Origin: Osedax frankpressi
Taxonomy: Eukaryota > Annelida > Polychaeta > Sabellida > Siboglinidae
Length of the DNA stretch: 64,000 nt
Direction of reading: 5' to 3'
Assembly (NCBI GenBank): GCA_964035775.1
Contig: OZ038315.1
Span: forward strand, 25,661,303-25,725,302
Shown here: positions 45,547 to 57,788 of the stretch, piece by piece
How the letters are laid out: the number at the start of each line of letters is the position of its first letter
How positions within the stretch are numbered: the first letter of the stretch is position 1
Made by a program: the position numbers and the translations under genes
The notes under the pieces: model-generated
Databases searched by the model: none
The model's input: only the letters and a program-made list of their open reading frames with translations
What the model was told of the DNA's origin: nothing

Positions 45547-48500
45547 TGTTTATTGACCAGTCATGTGTTATTTGCATTTACCAATGTATATGTACATTTC
45601 ATACGCCTTTATTAATATCTATTTCTTATGCATATCTATCTAATATCTTCGTTTGCTTGTATACTTGCATAACACATTACAGGTAATTACGATAATGCAA
45701 TCAATGATATAGCAATCACACCACGTATTGACCAGATAACGGCCATACCGCCATTGGTCGTCGTTGACCACCGATGAACAATACATCGCCCCCTCTATGT
45801 TTAATGTTATATTCTAGCCGGCCGATAGCTGTCGCAGAGAAGTTATGACGTAACTCCCGGTACCATTATGACGTAACACTACCTAGAGTTACGTAACCTA
45901 CGCCGAATCACTCGGATCCCCTGGTACGGTGAATACGTATAGGGTTACATCGCAGAATTTCGGTGTACGGTTTGTGACCGCACAATGACTGAATAGTGGT
46001 CAGCCGATGTATGGTCAGTGTAGTGGTGTGTGGTTTACATTGATGTCAATGTGTAGTTATTAGTCGCGGGGTCAATATTGATAATACCTATGCCATTGGT
46101 CGTAGACAAATTGGTCAGATTTCTCTGAGTAATGTTCTAATGAGCATAGCGATCACTGACCGCTGGTCAGTATGATGTCTATATTGTCTGGCACCGTTCA
46201 AACAATACCGTATTACGCCATTGTATTGCAAACCGACAAGTTCCGTATATAACAAACAATAATACAGATAACGCCGGTGATTCTTTAATAAAACTTCTCA
46301 ATTATTATGTAGAATTGCGTAACACTATTGTATATATATCTTTAATATTATGTTATGGAAATATGGAGAAGTGTTTCTAGGATAAAGTTAATTTGTTGAA
46401 ATTCAGAGCATATGAAATCTATAACTAAACGCTATTCAATAGTTCTAATAACTAAATAATGATGATGAAATGAAATGATGTAATATAGCATTTTGCGGCT
46501 AACATTTAGTGTTGGCTAATCCGATACGTCTAGCTAAGTTCGAATAACTATAATGAAAGGTGCATCTGTAATCATTACGTAATTCAAAGTGACACCCTTC
46601 CTAGGTAATTATAGTGATTATTGCGCAATGCAAGAGTTACATAATAGTGGTTGCAACGCTTTATTTATTTCCGGTATTGTTTGCAAAGCAGATGCTGAAG
46701 TCAAATTGAGTTTCCCGGCTGCATATTTCTATTAACTATATCTTCTAATGTAATCTAATGTAATAACCATTGGTATAAATCCACATTAAATAATATACCC
46801 ACATTCAATATTGCAAACATATACTTATGTCATATTCACTATATCTCACTAATATGAACTCTTCACTATATCTCACTAATATGAACTCTTCACTATATCC
46901 TACTCCGACTCCCCGTATCTAATATACCCACAACCTCACATTAAAAACTATACCCCAGTCCTAAGCCCCATTATAAACCCCACTCCTAAACCCCACTCCT
47001 AAACCTAACTCCTAAACCATACCAGCAAACCCCACTCATAAACTCAAACATAAACCCTACCCTAACCTCCACTAACATTTAGTGTGAAGTGATCTCTTTC
47101 CGAGTTGTTACTAAGTCTATTGACGGTCTTACGGGCGATATTCTCAAGTTTACCAGGACCAGCCACCGTAGGCACGCCCCCCGTAGCCACGCCCCCCGTA
47201 GACATGGACTCCGTGTATGCCGGGTCCACGTAGTACCCATCAGTAGGAGAAGGAGGGTTGTCGTCCCTTTGATATCCGGTGTACGTGCCACTTGCCACGT
47301 CCACAGGAATATTGGTGATATAGAGTCGCTGTAGGTGTTAGATGGGGTTAAGAGAGTTATGAGAGGTTAAATGGATTTAAGAGGGGTAATTAGGGAAACA
47401 TGTGGTGCATTCATGATATTATAAGTTATAATCAACGCCACGCCCACAAATACAAAAGGAAGTCCTCTTCCATGTTATGAACTCCCACTGTACACTACAC
47501 CCCACTCAACCCTATCTGTACCTTACTCCAAACTAAACACTACTCACAGTATCCATCTCACAAACCTTATCGGAACATCTTCTCCGCCGTGATGAAGACG
47601 TCCTCCTCCTCAACACCACTATGGCCACTAGTAGGACTGCAATTGCGGCCATACTACACGTGGTCAAGATCACCAGTACCCTGGCCCTAAAGGTCAGTAG
47701 GCCGGTAGTTACCATTCCATCATCGTACTCCATTAGAGACATGTCGAACGGCAGCGTGCGATTGACCAGTACGTGGAGTACATGCCGCGTGGTCAACGGA
47801 GTTTGACCACTGGTGGTCGGATTGTCCGAAATCTCGACGTGTAACGCGTAGAGGTCAAAGGTAAGACTCGCAGTCAACGTCAGGATTCCGGTGTACGTTT
47901 GCACGTCGAATGGAACTGGACTGAGGGCGTTATTGGCTCGAGGGGCCGGAGTGGAGCCGGAGCCAAGGGTGTGGCTGGTAGTAAAGGTGGGCGTTGCCGG
48001 CGAGTGGATAGTAGGGTTCAAAAGCTTATAGGTGATATCGGCATTAGATCCTAAATCTGCATCTTCCGATAACAAACGGTAAAAACTGTATCCTACCGGC
48101 ATTTCATGCGATATTGTAAGGGAATTCTTCATCATGGGGTCATCTGTTGAGTGGGGGTGGTGTGTAGGGTATACGGTATTTTGAGGGGGAGTAGGGGTTT
48201 AGGGAAGATAGGGGTGTGTAAATATGAGCCTAAAGGGGAGTGTAAATATAAATAGGATGATGATGAACTCTCTCTGACCTTGACTAGATATCAGAAAGAT
48301 GAACTCTGGAGAATTGTCATTAACGTCTGCAATATCAACTGTAACATTAGCAATGGCGGCTGGTTTGAAGGGTCTACAAGCGGTGTCATTGGCCGATACT
48401 TGTATCTTATAGGAGGAGACCTTTTCTCTATCAAATTCCTTCTTGGATATTAGCACTCCTGTGGGGCATGGTTAGGGAGTTGAGGGCGTGGTTAGAGATA

Positions 48501-51500
48501 TGGGGCGTGGTTAGACAGGTGAGGAGGTGATTGCCCAGGTAGGGCGTTCTTAGACAGGTAGAGCGTTGTTAAACAGGTGGGGCGTGGTTAGGGAGGTACA
48601 GACGTTATTAAGATATTTTACTTGCAGAGTTATATAATGACTTATTTCCTGGAAATAAATAAATCTATTGAATAATATTTAATTAATAATTTAAAGTGCC
48701 TGGATATAAACAGTTGACATAAACATGATGTTGATTTTATCCTATAAATAGAATTGTATCTATTAAATAAAATATAATAATGTTGATTTCATGCTATTAT
48801 AGATTTTTACCTGTTTCTCTGTCGATTTCAAAGTTCGTATCATCTCTGCCACGAGAATTAACAATTGAATAGACAATAGAATTGGTGTCTGAATCTGGAT
48901 CCACCGCTTTCACCTAGACACGTATGGAGTTAATAAACCTCACGAGAGGATGTGAGCTGGCGATATATATATATAGGGTAATGTAATGTACAAGGAGATT
49001 CCGTTAGGTGAATAAGTACCTGGGGGAGGATTGTCTATGAGATGATTGTCTAGGATATGGGTGTATAGGAGATGGGTTTTTAGGACATAGGTGTCTAGGA
49101 GATGGGTTTCTAGGACATAGGTGTCTAGGAGATGTATGTCTAGGATATGGGTGTCTAGGAGATGAGTTTTTAGGACATATGTGTCTAGGAGATGGGTGTC
49201 TAGGAGATGGGTATCTAGGAGATTGGTTAGTAGGTCATTGTTGTCTAGGAGATGTATGTCTAGGAGATGGGTATCTAGGAGATGGGTGTCTAGGAGATGG
49301 AGGTCTAGGAGATGGAGGTCTATGAGATGGGTGTCTAGGAGATGGGTGTCTAGGAGATGGGTATCTATGAGATGGGTATCTAGGAGATGTATGTCTAGAA
49401 GATGGGTGTCTAGGAGATGGGTGTCTAGGAGATGGAGGTCTAGGAGATGGAGGTCTATGAGATGGGTGTCTAGGAGATGGAGGTCTAGGAGATGGGTGTC
49501 TAGGAGATGGGTGTCTATGACATGGGTGTCTAGGAGATGGGTGTCTAGGAGATGGATGTCTAGGAGATGGGTGTCTAGGAGATGGGTGTCTAGGAGATGA
49601 GTGTCTAGGAGATGGGTGTCTAGGAGATGGGTATCTAGGAGATTGGTTAGTAGGTCATTGTTGTCTAGGAGATGTATGTCTAGGAGATGGGTATCTAGGA
49701 GATGGGTGTCTAGGAGATGGAGGTCTAGGAGATGGAGGTCTATGAGATGGGTGTCTAGGAGATGGGTGTCTAGGAGATGGGTATCTATGAGATGGGTATC
49801 TAGGAGATGTATGTCTAGAAGATGGGTGTCTATGAGATGGGTGTCTAGGAGATGGAGGTCTAGGAGATGGGTATCTAGGAGATGGGTGTCTAGGAGATGG
49901 GTGTCTATGACATGGGTGTCTAGGAGATGGGTGTCTAGGAGATGGGTGTCTATGAGATGGGTATCTAGGAGATGTATGTCTAGAAGATGGGTGTCTATGA
50001 GATGGGTGTCTAGGAGATGGGTGTCTAGGAGATGGGTGTCTAGAAGATGGGTGTCTATGAGATGGGTGTCTAGAAGATGGGTGTCTAGGAGATGGGTGTC
50101 TAGGAGATGGGTGTCTATGACATGGGTGTCTAGGAGATGAGTGTCTAGGAGATGGAGGTCTAGGAGATGGGTGTCTAGGAGATGGGTGTCTAGGAGATGG
50201 GTGTCTATGAGATGGGTGTCTAGGAGATGGGTGTCTAGGAGATGGGTGTCTAGGAGATGGGTGTCTATGACATGGGTGTCTAGGAGATGAGTGTCTAGGA
50301 GATGTATGTCTAGAAGATGGGTGTCTATGAGATGGGTGTCTAGGAGATGGGTGTCTAGGAGATGGGTGTCTAGGAGATGGGTGTCTATGACATGGGTGTC
50401 TAGGAGATGGGTGTCTATGAGATGGGTATCTAGGAGATGGGTGTCTAGGAGATGGGTGTCTAGGAGATGTATGTCTAGAAGATGGGTGTCTATGAGATGG
50501 GTGTCTAGGAGATGGGTGTCTAGGAGATGGGTGTCTATGACATGGGTGTCTAGGAGATGAGTGTCTAGGAGATGGAGGTCTAGGAGATGGGTGTCTAGGA
50601 GATGGGTGTCTAGGAGATGGGTGTCTATGAGATGGGTGTCTAGGAGATGGGTGTCTAGGAGATGGGTGTCTATGACATGGGTGTCTAGGAGATGAGTGTC
50701 TAGGAGATGTATGTCTAGAAGATGGGTGTCTATGAGATGGGTGTCTAGGAGATGGGTGTCTAGGAGATGGGTGTCTAGGAGATGGGTGTATATGACATGG
50801 GTGTCTAGGAGATGGGTGTCTAGGAGATGGGTGTCTATGAGATGGGTATCTAGGAGATGGGTGTCTAGGAGATGGGTGTCTAGGAGATGTATGTCTAGAA
50901 GATGGGTGTCTATGAGATGGGTGTCTAGGAGATGGGTGTCTAGGAGATGGGTGTCTAGGAGATGGGTGTCTATGACATGGGTGTCTATGACATGGGTGTC
51001 TAAGAGATGGGTGTCTAGGAGATGGGTGTCTATGAGATGGGTATCTAGGAGATGGGTGTCTAGGAGATGGGTGTCTAGGAGATGGGTGTCTAGGAGATGG
51101 GTGTCTATGACATGGGTGTCTAGGAGATGGGTGTCTATGAGATGTATGTCTAGGAGATGGGTGTCTATGAGATGGGTGTCTAGGAGATGGGTGTCTAGGA
51201 GATGGGTGTCTATGACATGGGTGTCTAGGAGATGGGTGTCTAGGAGATGGGTGTCTATGAGATGGGTATCTAGGAGATGGGTGTCTAGGAGATGGGTGTC
51301 TAGGAGATGGGTGTCTAGGAGATGGGTGTCTATGACATGGGTGTCTAGGAGATGAGTGTCTAGGATATGGAGGTCTAGGAGATGGGTGTCTATGACATGG
51401 GTGTCTAGGAGATGAGTGTCTAGGAGATGGGTGTCTAGGAGATGGGTGTCTAGGAGATGGGTGTCTAGGAGATGGGTGTCTATGACATGGGTGTCTAGGA

Positions 51501-54500
51501 GATGAGTGTCTAGGAGATGGAGGTCTAGGAGATGGGTGTCTAGGAGATGGGTGTCTAGGAGATGGGTGTCTATGAGATGGGTGTCTAGGAGATGGGTGTC
51601 TAGGAGATGGGTGTCTAGGAGATGGGTGTCTATGACATGGGTGTCTAGGAGATGAGTGTCTAGGAGATGTATGTCTAGAAGATGGGTGTCTATGAGATGG
51701 GTGTCTAGGAGATGGGTGTCTAGGAGATGGGTGTCTAGGAGATGGGTGTCTATGACATGGGTGTCTAGGAGATGGGTGTCTATGAGATGGGTATCTAGGA
51801 GATGGGTGTCTAGGAGATGGGTGTCTAGGAGATGTATGTCTAGAAGATGGGTGTCTATGAGATGGGTGTCTAGGAGATGGGTGTCTAGGAGATGGGTGTC
51901 TATGACATGGGTGTCTAGGAGATGAGTGTCTAGGAGATGGAGGTCTAGGAGATGGGTGTCTAGGAGATGGGTGTCTAGGAGATGGGTGTCTATGAGATGG
52001 GTGTCTAGGAGATGGGTGTCTAGGAGATGGGTGTCTATGACATGGGTGTCTAGGAGATGAGTGTCTAGGAGATGTATGTCTAGAAGATGGGTGTCTATGA
52101 GATGGGTGTCTAGGAGATGGGTGTCTAGGAGATGGGTGTCTAGGAGATGGGTGTCTATGACATGGGTGTCTAGGAGATGGGTGTCTAGGAGATGGGTGTC
52201 TATGAGATGGGTATCTAGGAGATGGGTGTCTAGGAGATGGGTGTCTAGGAGATGTATGTCTAGAAGATGGGTGTCTATGAGATGGGTGTCTAGGAGATGG
52301 GTGTCTAGGAGATGGGTGTCTAGGAGATGGGTGTCTATGACATGGGTGTCTATGACATGGGTGTCTAGGAGATGGGTGTCTAGGAGATGGGTGTCTATGA
52401 GATGGGTATCTAGGAGATGGGTGTCTAGGAGATGGGTGTCTAGGAGATGGGTGTCTAGGAGATGGGTGTCTATGACATGGGTGTCTAGGAGATGGGTGTC
52501 TATGAGATGTATGTCTAGGAGATGGGTGTCTATGAGATGGGTGTCTAGGAGATGGGTGTCTAGGAGATGGGTGTCTATGACATGGGTGTCTAGGAGATGG
52601 GTGTCTAGGAGATGGGTGTCTATGAGATGGGTATCTAGGAGATGGGTGTCTAGGAGATGGGTGTCTAGGAGATGGGTGTCTAGGAGATGGGTGTCTATGA
52701 CATGGGTGTCTAGGAGATGAGTGTCTAGGATATGGAGGTCTAGGAGATGGGTGTCTATGACATGGGTGTCTAGGAGATGAGTGTCTAGGAGATGGGTGTC
52801 TAGGAGATGGGTGTCTAGGAGATGGATGTCTAGGAGATGGGTGTCTAGGAGATGGATGTCATATAAGTTCATATCATGCTAAGCTAAGTGAAGCGTTGTC
52901 GAGGTCATTACGAGGTGAATACATACAGACAATCTGCTGCCGTGTGCAGTTAATCGAATCTATAGTCATGACAGCGGTGTGGAGATGGCGTGACGTACTC
53001 CGACCTTGACCATTGGTCAGTAGTGGTCAGTATTGGTAAGCAGTGATCGAGTTAGTGGTCAAGTTAATAGCGTCAATATCTAGTAGTGAACAAGAATCAG
53101 TAGATAATGTGTGTGTGTTAAGGGAAATATACATCGCGTATAATACATACCGTGACCGGTGTAGTTAGTAGTGACCGGCGTGGTCAATAGTGACCCGCGT
53201 GGTCAAACTAATGATATTAATGTATAGTCAGTAGAAGTAGTAGATGATTTACAGGTAACTACATATATTATATTATATAACGAAGGAATTTCATCCGTCT
53301 ACGTAATAGTTTGAGGTCTAAGCTCGCAGCATAATTAGATCAAATACATAACAATTGTTGCAAAACTACGGTAGTCTGCAAACAATAAGAAATATACAAC
53401 CGGAAGTACTTCCGACTCTCAGTGAATATACGCAGCTGGTTATATAATGAGCAATAGTCTGAAGGACATGAAACTCCTGGTTCCTGTAATTGACTCGCAT
53501 ATATTGCCAAGTAGTAATAACTTAAGTGCTAACACTAGTGAAAGTGAGATACTCTTACACTGGGAGGCAGTACCTCTCACTCCTCCTCCTCTCCCCTCTC
53601 CTTCCCTCCCATTCTCTCGCTCTCCCTCGTGCTAACTTCCCTTTCCCTCTAGGTACACCCTGCTCGTCTTTAGCCCCTCCCCCCTCGAGTATGCAGCGGA
53701 TCTTTAAGCTACTCCCACTAACGTGTCCTACTCGTGTATAGGGCTCCATGCCTTCGTAAATTGCGAATTTGAAGCCACGCCCACCCGCTGGAAAGATGAA
53801 CTCTGGCGGACTATCGTTTACGTCGGAAATCAACAGGTCCAGCAAGGCAGTAGCAGTCAATCTGTCGCCGGTCGAGCGTGACTGGTCAATGGCCGTAATA
53901 GTACAAGTATAGCTCGACTGAAGCTCGCGATCAAAAGACTGCAGAGTAAGAGATAGCATGTAGATGACGATAAGAATATTTACGCCAGATAACAATAGAC
54001 AATTTTTCCAAACCTTTTTTAAGGTGATTTCTGCAGTTTCCGGATTTATTTCCATAATTTTTTCATTTTCCGGGCATTTTATTGAAAATTTTAATTTGGA
54101 ATTAAGTCCTTCATCCTGTGAAAATATAGGATTTGGGTTGAAGTACTAATGGGGGTTATATAGAAAACAATATAGGGGAGGTCTAAGGGTAATACTGGGT
54201 ATATGATATGATTATTATGGGGTTGAAAGGGTTGAAATTTGCTGAATTTACCATATTATCTAATCATTAGGTGTTGTTGGGGTAATTACTTAGTTGTGAT
54301 GGGGTTATGTAAACGAGTGACAATTAAGAAGTTAATGATTAGATAATATGAACAATATATTATAACTATTATTACTATATATTATAACTATAACTATGAA
54401 GTTACTTAAATAACAATAATAATTTAATATTAGTGACCTTGAAACTACTTAATTGATCTTGAAACTACTTAATTGACATTGAAGTCACCACCCTGACCTT

Positions 54501-56827
54501 AATGCCACTGACCTTATCAGTTACAATCATGAGTAGTTTGTTTTTATTGAAATGAAGTCCTATCTTATTATTCTCCTTTACGGTGATAGTGTAACGGGCT
54601 TTATTAAACACTGGAGCATTATCATTACGATCTAAAACTTTATAGCGGACAGTCTGAAGGGAGAGAGGGTTTGGTAGTGAGAGGAGGAGCGGAGGGAGAA
54701 TGAGAACGAGAGGGAAGGATAAGGAGAGTGATAGGTAAGATAGTAAGGGTGATGATGAGGGATAGTGAGAGCGCGAGCGAAAGCGAGATCGAGAGCGAGA
54801 TGTAATGGGAAAGGGAAATGTAGAAGGAGAGGAAGAGGGAAAGGGAGAGGGAAAGGGAGCGAGAGAGGCAGAGGGAGAGGCAGAGAGAGAGGCATAGAGA
54901 GCGAGAGGGAGAAGCAGAGAGAGAATGAGAGGGAGAGTGGGAATGAGAGGGAGAGGGAGAATAAGAGGAAGAGGGAGAGGGAGAGGGAGAGGGAGAGCAA
55001 TATAGGCCATTAAATCACCTTCCTATTGGTATGTAAGCGATCAGTACACAGAACATCTATGGTATCTTGTGAGGTGAGTTCCCGGTCTGTAGCCCGAAGC
55101 ACCATAAGTTTATAGTACTTTAGCCCGTCGACGTTCTGCTGCAGATCTAGTCGGTGCGAGTGGCTGGGAGAGGCTGAACAGGAAAACTTATCTCCACTAT
55201 CTGGGTCCCTTGACTATGTAAGGGGATGTGAGGTGTGATGCGGTCAGTATGGATGAGGAGTGACTGTGAATAAAATCATTTTCTTTCACAAAATCAGAAA
55301 GAAGTGATGTAAGAAAGAAGTGAGATAAGAAAGAAGTGAAATCAGAAATATGTGAAATCAGAAAAAAGTGAGAATAAAAAGAAGTGAAATCAGAAAGAAG
55401 TGAGGAAAGAAAGAAGTGAGATCAGAAATAAGTTACGTAAGGAAGAAGTGAGATCAGAAGGAAGTGAGGTAAGAAAGAAGTGAGATGAAAAATAAGTGAG
55501 ATCAGAAAGAAGTGAAATCAGAAATAAGTGAGATCAGAATGAAGTGAGATTAGAAAGAAGTGAGGTAAGAAAGAAGTGAGATCAGAAGGAAGTGAGGTAA
55601 GAAAGAAGTGAGATCAGAAATAAGTTACGTAAGGAAGAAGTGAGATCAGAAGGAAGTGAGGTAAGAAAGAAGTGAGATCAGAAATAAGTTACGTAAGGAA
55701 GAAGTGAGATCAGAAGGAAGTGAGGTAAGAAAGAAGTGAGATTAGAAAGAAGTGAGGTAAGAAAGAAGTGAGATCAGAAGGAAGTGAGATAAGAAAGAAG
55801 TGAGATGAAAAATAAGTGAGATCAGAAAGAAGTGAAATCAGAAATAAGTGAGATCAGAATGAAGTGAGATTAGAAAGAAGTGAGGTAAGAAAGAAGTGAG
55901 ATCAGAAGGAAGTGAGGTAATACAGAAGTGAGATTAGAAATAAGTGAGATTAGAAAGAAGTGAAATCAGAAATAAGTGAGATCAGAAAGAAGTAAATTAA
56001 CAAATAAGTGAGGTAAGAAAGAAGTGAGGTAAGAAAGAAGTGAGGTAAGAAAGAAGTAAGATAAGAAAAAAGTGAGATAATAGAATATTGATATTTGAGA
56101 AGAGATGATATTTGATATTTGTAAGTTAAAAAGAAAACACGTTATATGGTTGACAAGATAAATTAGAATGCTAAAGATAACTATAATGGAATTGTAATAG
56201 ATATTTATAGAAGGTGATAACTAAGAACAATACATCTATTTATAAAACAACTGACCGTAATATAAAACACATCGTCGTAATTAGAGGCTGACATCATGGC
56301 ATGCTCTCCTACAATATTCTCATAGTACACTGCATCTACCCCTGCCTTGCTAGCTATAGTAGGTGATATGAGGGTTTGGGGAGTTATTGAGGGCTAGGGT
56401 AGGTAAAGAGATGGTGTATTATTTGTTACGAGGTAAGGTTAATGTATATAATATATGCATTACAAAGTGGAAATCAATGTAGTAGTCTATATAGTTAAAA
56501 CTATATCGTGCAGTTTATTCTTTATATCTATATGTCGAGTAACATTAAAACGTACAATTGTACTAGTAGTTAATTAATACCATTCAAATACTGTCGCCAT
56601 GAAATGATTAACTCTCTTACTAACATTAACACATTATTATTGTATTATTATCCATTACACTTTCATCATGAAACTAAGAGAGACACTAACGCGAAAAGAA
56701 GTTGATAACGGGCGGCTTATCATTCATATTCGGTACTTCGATGATGACATTGGTGTGAGCGTAAAATATCGTATTCTGGCTATTGTCTTCTACTCTTACT
56801 TTCAAAATGTATTCCGTCTTGCCCGAG
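42464..56827 (-). CDS. Protocadherin-like cadherin, 3' portion (5' exons not found)
   Basis: Exons: 56827-56691, 56353-56256, 55213-55019, 54653-54513, 54115-54014, 53938-53723, 48913-48811, 48458-48279, 48143-47548, 47328-47077, 43146-43039, 42736-42464; 799 residues plus an incomplete start, all phases consistent. It is a calcium-dependent adhesion receptor. The end of one cadherin repeat (PNMNDKPPVINF) is followed by four more, with linkers DRNDNAPVF, DVNDSPPEF and DVNDNSPEF and calcium motifs DPDSGD, TDKDEGLNS, FDRELQ, DPDSDTNS and EFDRE. The membrane-proximal repeat lacks a DxNDNxP end, as usual in protocadherins. The membrane helix (LVILTTCSMAAIAVLLVAIVVL) is followed by RRR and a 250-residue cytoplasmic tail with a Ser-rich SSSSDSGRCTDQE block. 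Repeat number and tail suggest a non-clustered delta-like protocadherin, but I cannot assign a subfamily. Upstream repeats and the signal peptide are missing; they lie beyond 56.8 kb or outside the window. Confidence 0.93.
43147..47076. other. Protocadherin intron, 3.9 kb, with regulatory-like motifs
   Basis: This intron is less AT-rich than the left half of the window. It contains several ACGTAA palindromes (43459, 45843, 45866, 45888, 46574), TGGTCA/TGACCA motifs around 45.7-46.2 kb, an (ATATG)n run near 43865 and AT microsatellites. The stretch next to the 5' splice site (about 46920-47060) is a degenerate CCACTCCTAAACC repeat. No coding exon was recognised. Confidence 0.6.
45843..45897. 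promoter_or_regulatory. Cluster of CRE/bZIP-like sites
   Basis: TTATGACGTAAC occurs twice, at 45843-45854 and 45866-45877, and GTTACGTAAC at 45888-45897. TGACGTAA and TTACGTAA are typical targets of CREB/ATF and PAR-bZIP proteins. The cluster is inside the long protocadherin intron; function is inferred only from the motifs. Confidence 0.4.
48465..48605. repeat. Short degenerate repeat GGGCGTGGTTAGACAGGT
   Basis: About six imperfect 20-23-bp copies lie just upstream, in the sense direction, of the exon 48458-48279. They form the intron tract before its 3' splice site. Confidence 0.8.
49027..52862. repeat. 3.8-kb array of a 15-bp unit in a protocadherin intron
   Basis: About 255 copies of CTAGGAGATGGGTGT with point variants (TATGACATG, GGAGGTC, TGTATGTC, GAGTGTC). 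The unit length is a multiple of three and lacks stops on the minus strand, giving a spurious 1310-codon frame with the repeat DTHLL. Variant order repeats with offsets of 1365 bp (91 units: 50291-50560 equals 51656-51925) and 420 bp (28 units: 49181-49600 versus 49601-50020), so large blocks were duplicated. It lies in the intron 48914-53722, not touching either splice site. Confidence 0.97.
54656..55005. repeat. GA/CT-rich repeat filling a protocadherin intron
   Basis: GGGAGA-type repeats fill nearly the whole 365-base intron between exons 55213-55019 and 54653-54513. They begin about 14 bases after the 5' splice site and merge into the pyrimidine tract of the 3' splice site. The sense strand is CTCCCT-like. 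Confidence 0.93.
55265..56080. repeat. 16-bp degenerate array in a protocadherin intron
   Basis: About 50 units of GAAGTGAGATCAGAAA / GAAGTGAGGTAAGAAA with a higher-order order of variants. The sense strand is pyrimidine-rich (TTTCTGATCTCACTTC) and lacks AG within units. It occupies most of the intron 55214-56255, its end about 50 bases from the 3' splice site. Confidence 0.95.
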
Positions 56828-56852
56828 CTAAGTCTGGTGTTGTTTCAGGGAT

Positions 56853-56884
<32 letters not shown>

Positions 56885-57239
56885 TTTATATATATATATA
56901 TATATATTTGGCGTAGTGTGGTGGAGAAACCGATACTGAGGCTGGTGTAGGGGATACTTGTGAAAAAGATGTTTAAGTTTAAAAAGACGTTTAAGTTTAA
57001 AAAGACGTTTAAGTTGATCTATAATGATTAAGTTGGTATAGGTGATAATGATGCAATTGATGATAAGGTTAAGGAAGCTAGTATCTAAGTTGATGAGATC
57101 AATTGATCATCCCTGTCAGTATTAAATAGATTGTAAATTCATAGGTTAATCGATGTAACAACAAATATTATCTTTTATATGCATGTAAAGTTTGTAGAGG
57201 CACATATTATATATGTGATAGCATGAACTCATTTATGTT

Positions 57240-57788
57240 GACTTGTATACGTAAGTAGGAATGAGAGTGGCGGAAGGAGTGTGAGTGGGATAGGGAGTGG
57301 GAGATGGAGTGGGAGTGGGATAGGGAGATGGAGAGGTAGAGGGAGAGTGAGAGGGAGTGGGAGTATGAGTAGTAGTGGGATAGGAATAGGGAAAAGAGAG
57401 GAAGTGGGTGTGGGAGAATGAGAAGGAGAGTGAGAAGGAGAAGGATTGGGAGATGGAGAGGGAGTGGGAGAGAGAAAGGTAGAGGGCGAGGGCGAGGGAG
57501 AGGGAGTGGGAGAGGGAGAGGGAGAGGGAGAGGGAGATGGAGAGGGAGAGGGAGAGGGATAGGGAGAGGGAGAGGGAGAGGGAGAGGGAGAGGGAGAGGG
57601 AGAGGGAGAGGGAGAGGGAGAGGGAGAGGGAGAGGGAGAGGGAGAGGGAGAGGGAGAGGGAGAGGGAGAGGGAGAGGGAGAGGGAGAGGGAGAGGGAGAG
57701 GGAGAGGGAGAGGGAGAGGGAGAGGGAGAGGGAGAGGGAGAGGGAGAGGGAGAGGGAGAGGGAGAGGGAGAGGGAGAGGGAGAGGGAA
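57240..57788. repeat. (GGGAGA)n hexamer array
   Basis: Nearly perfect from about 57490 to 57787, degenerate GGGAGTGGGAGT-like before that. It is the same hexamer family as the MAPK7 array at 30.5-31.1 kb. It lies upstream of the first recognised protocadherin exon. Open frames on both strands are artefacts. Confidence 0.97.

Noticed and set aside
46920-47060. CCTAAACCCCACTCCTAAACCC-like sequence resembling telomere repeats
   Set aside because: The period is about 13 bp and irregular, not TTAGGG or TTTAGGG; it is another intron-end repeat next to the donor of exon 47328-47077.
48940-52872. 1310-codon minus frame of DTHLL repeats and plus-strand SRRWV repeats
   Set aside because: Readings of the 15-bp intronic array; no homology, and the flanking sequence is intron between phase-compatible protocadherin exons.
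55265-56080. Possible CRISPR-like or satellite-derived regular array
   Set aside because: Direct degenerate 16-bp repeats without spacers in an animal intron; a plain minisatellite explains it.
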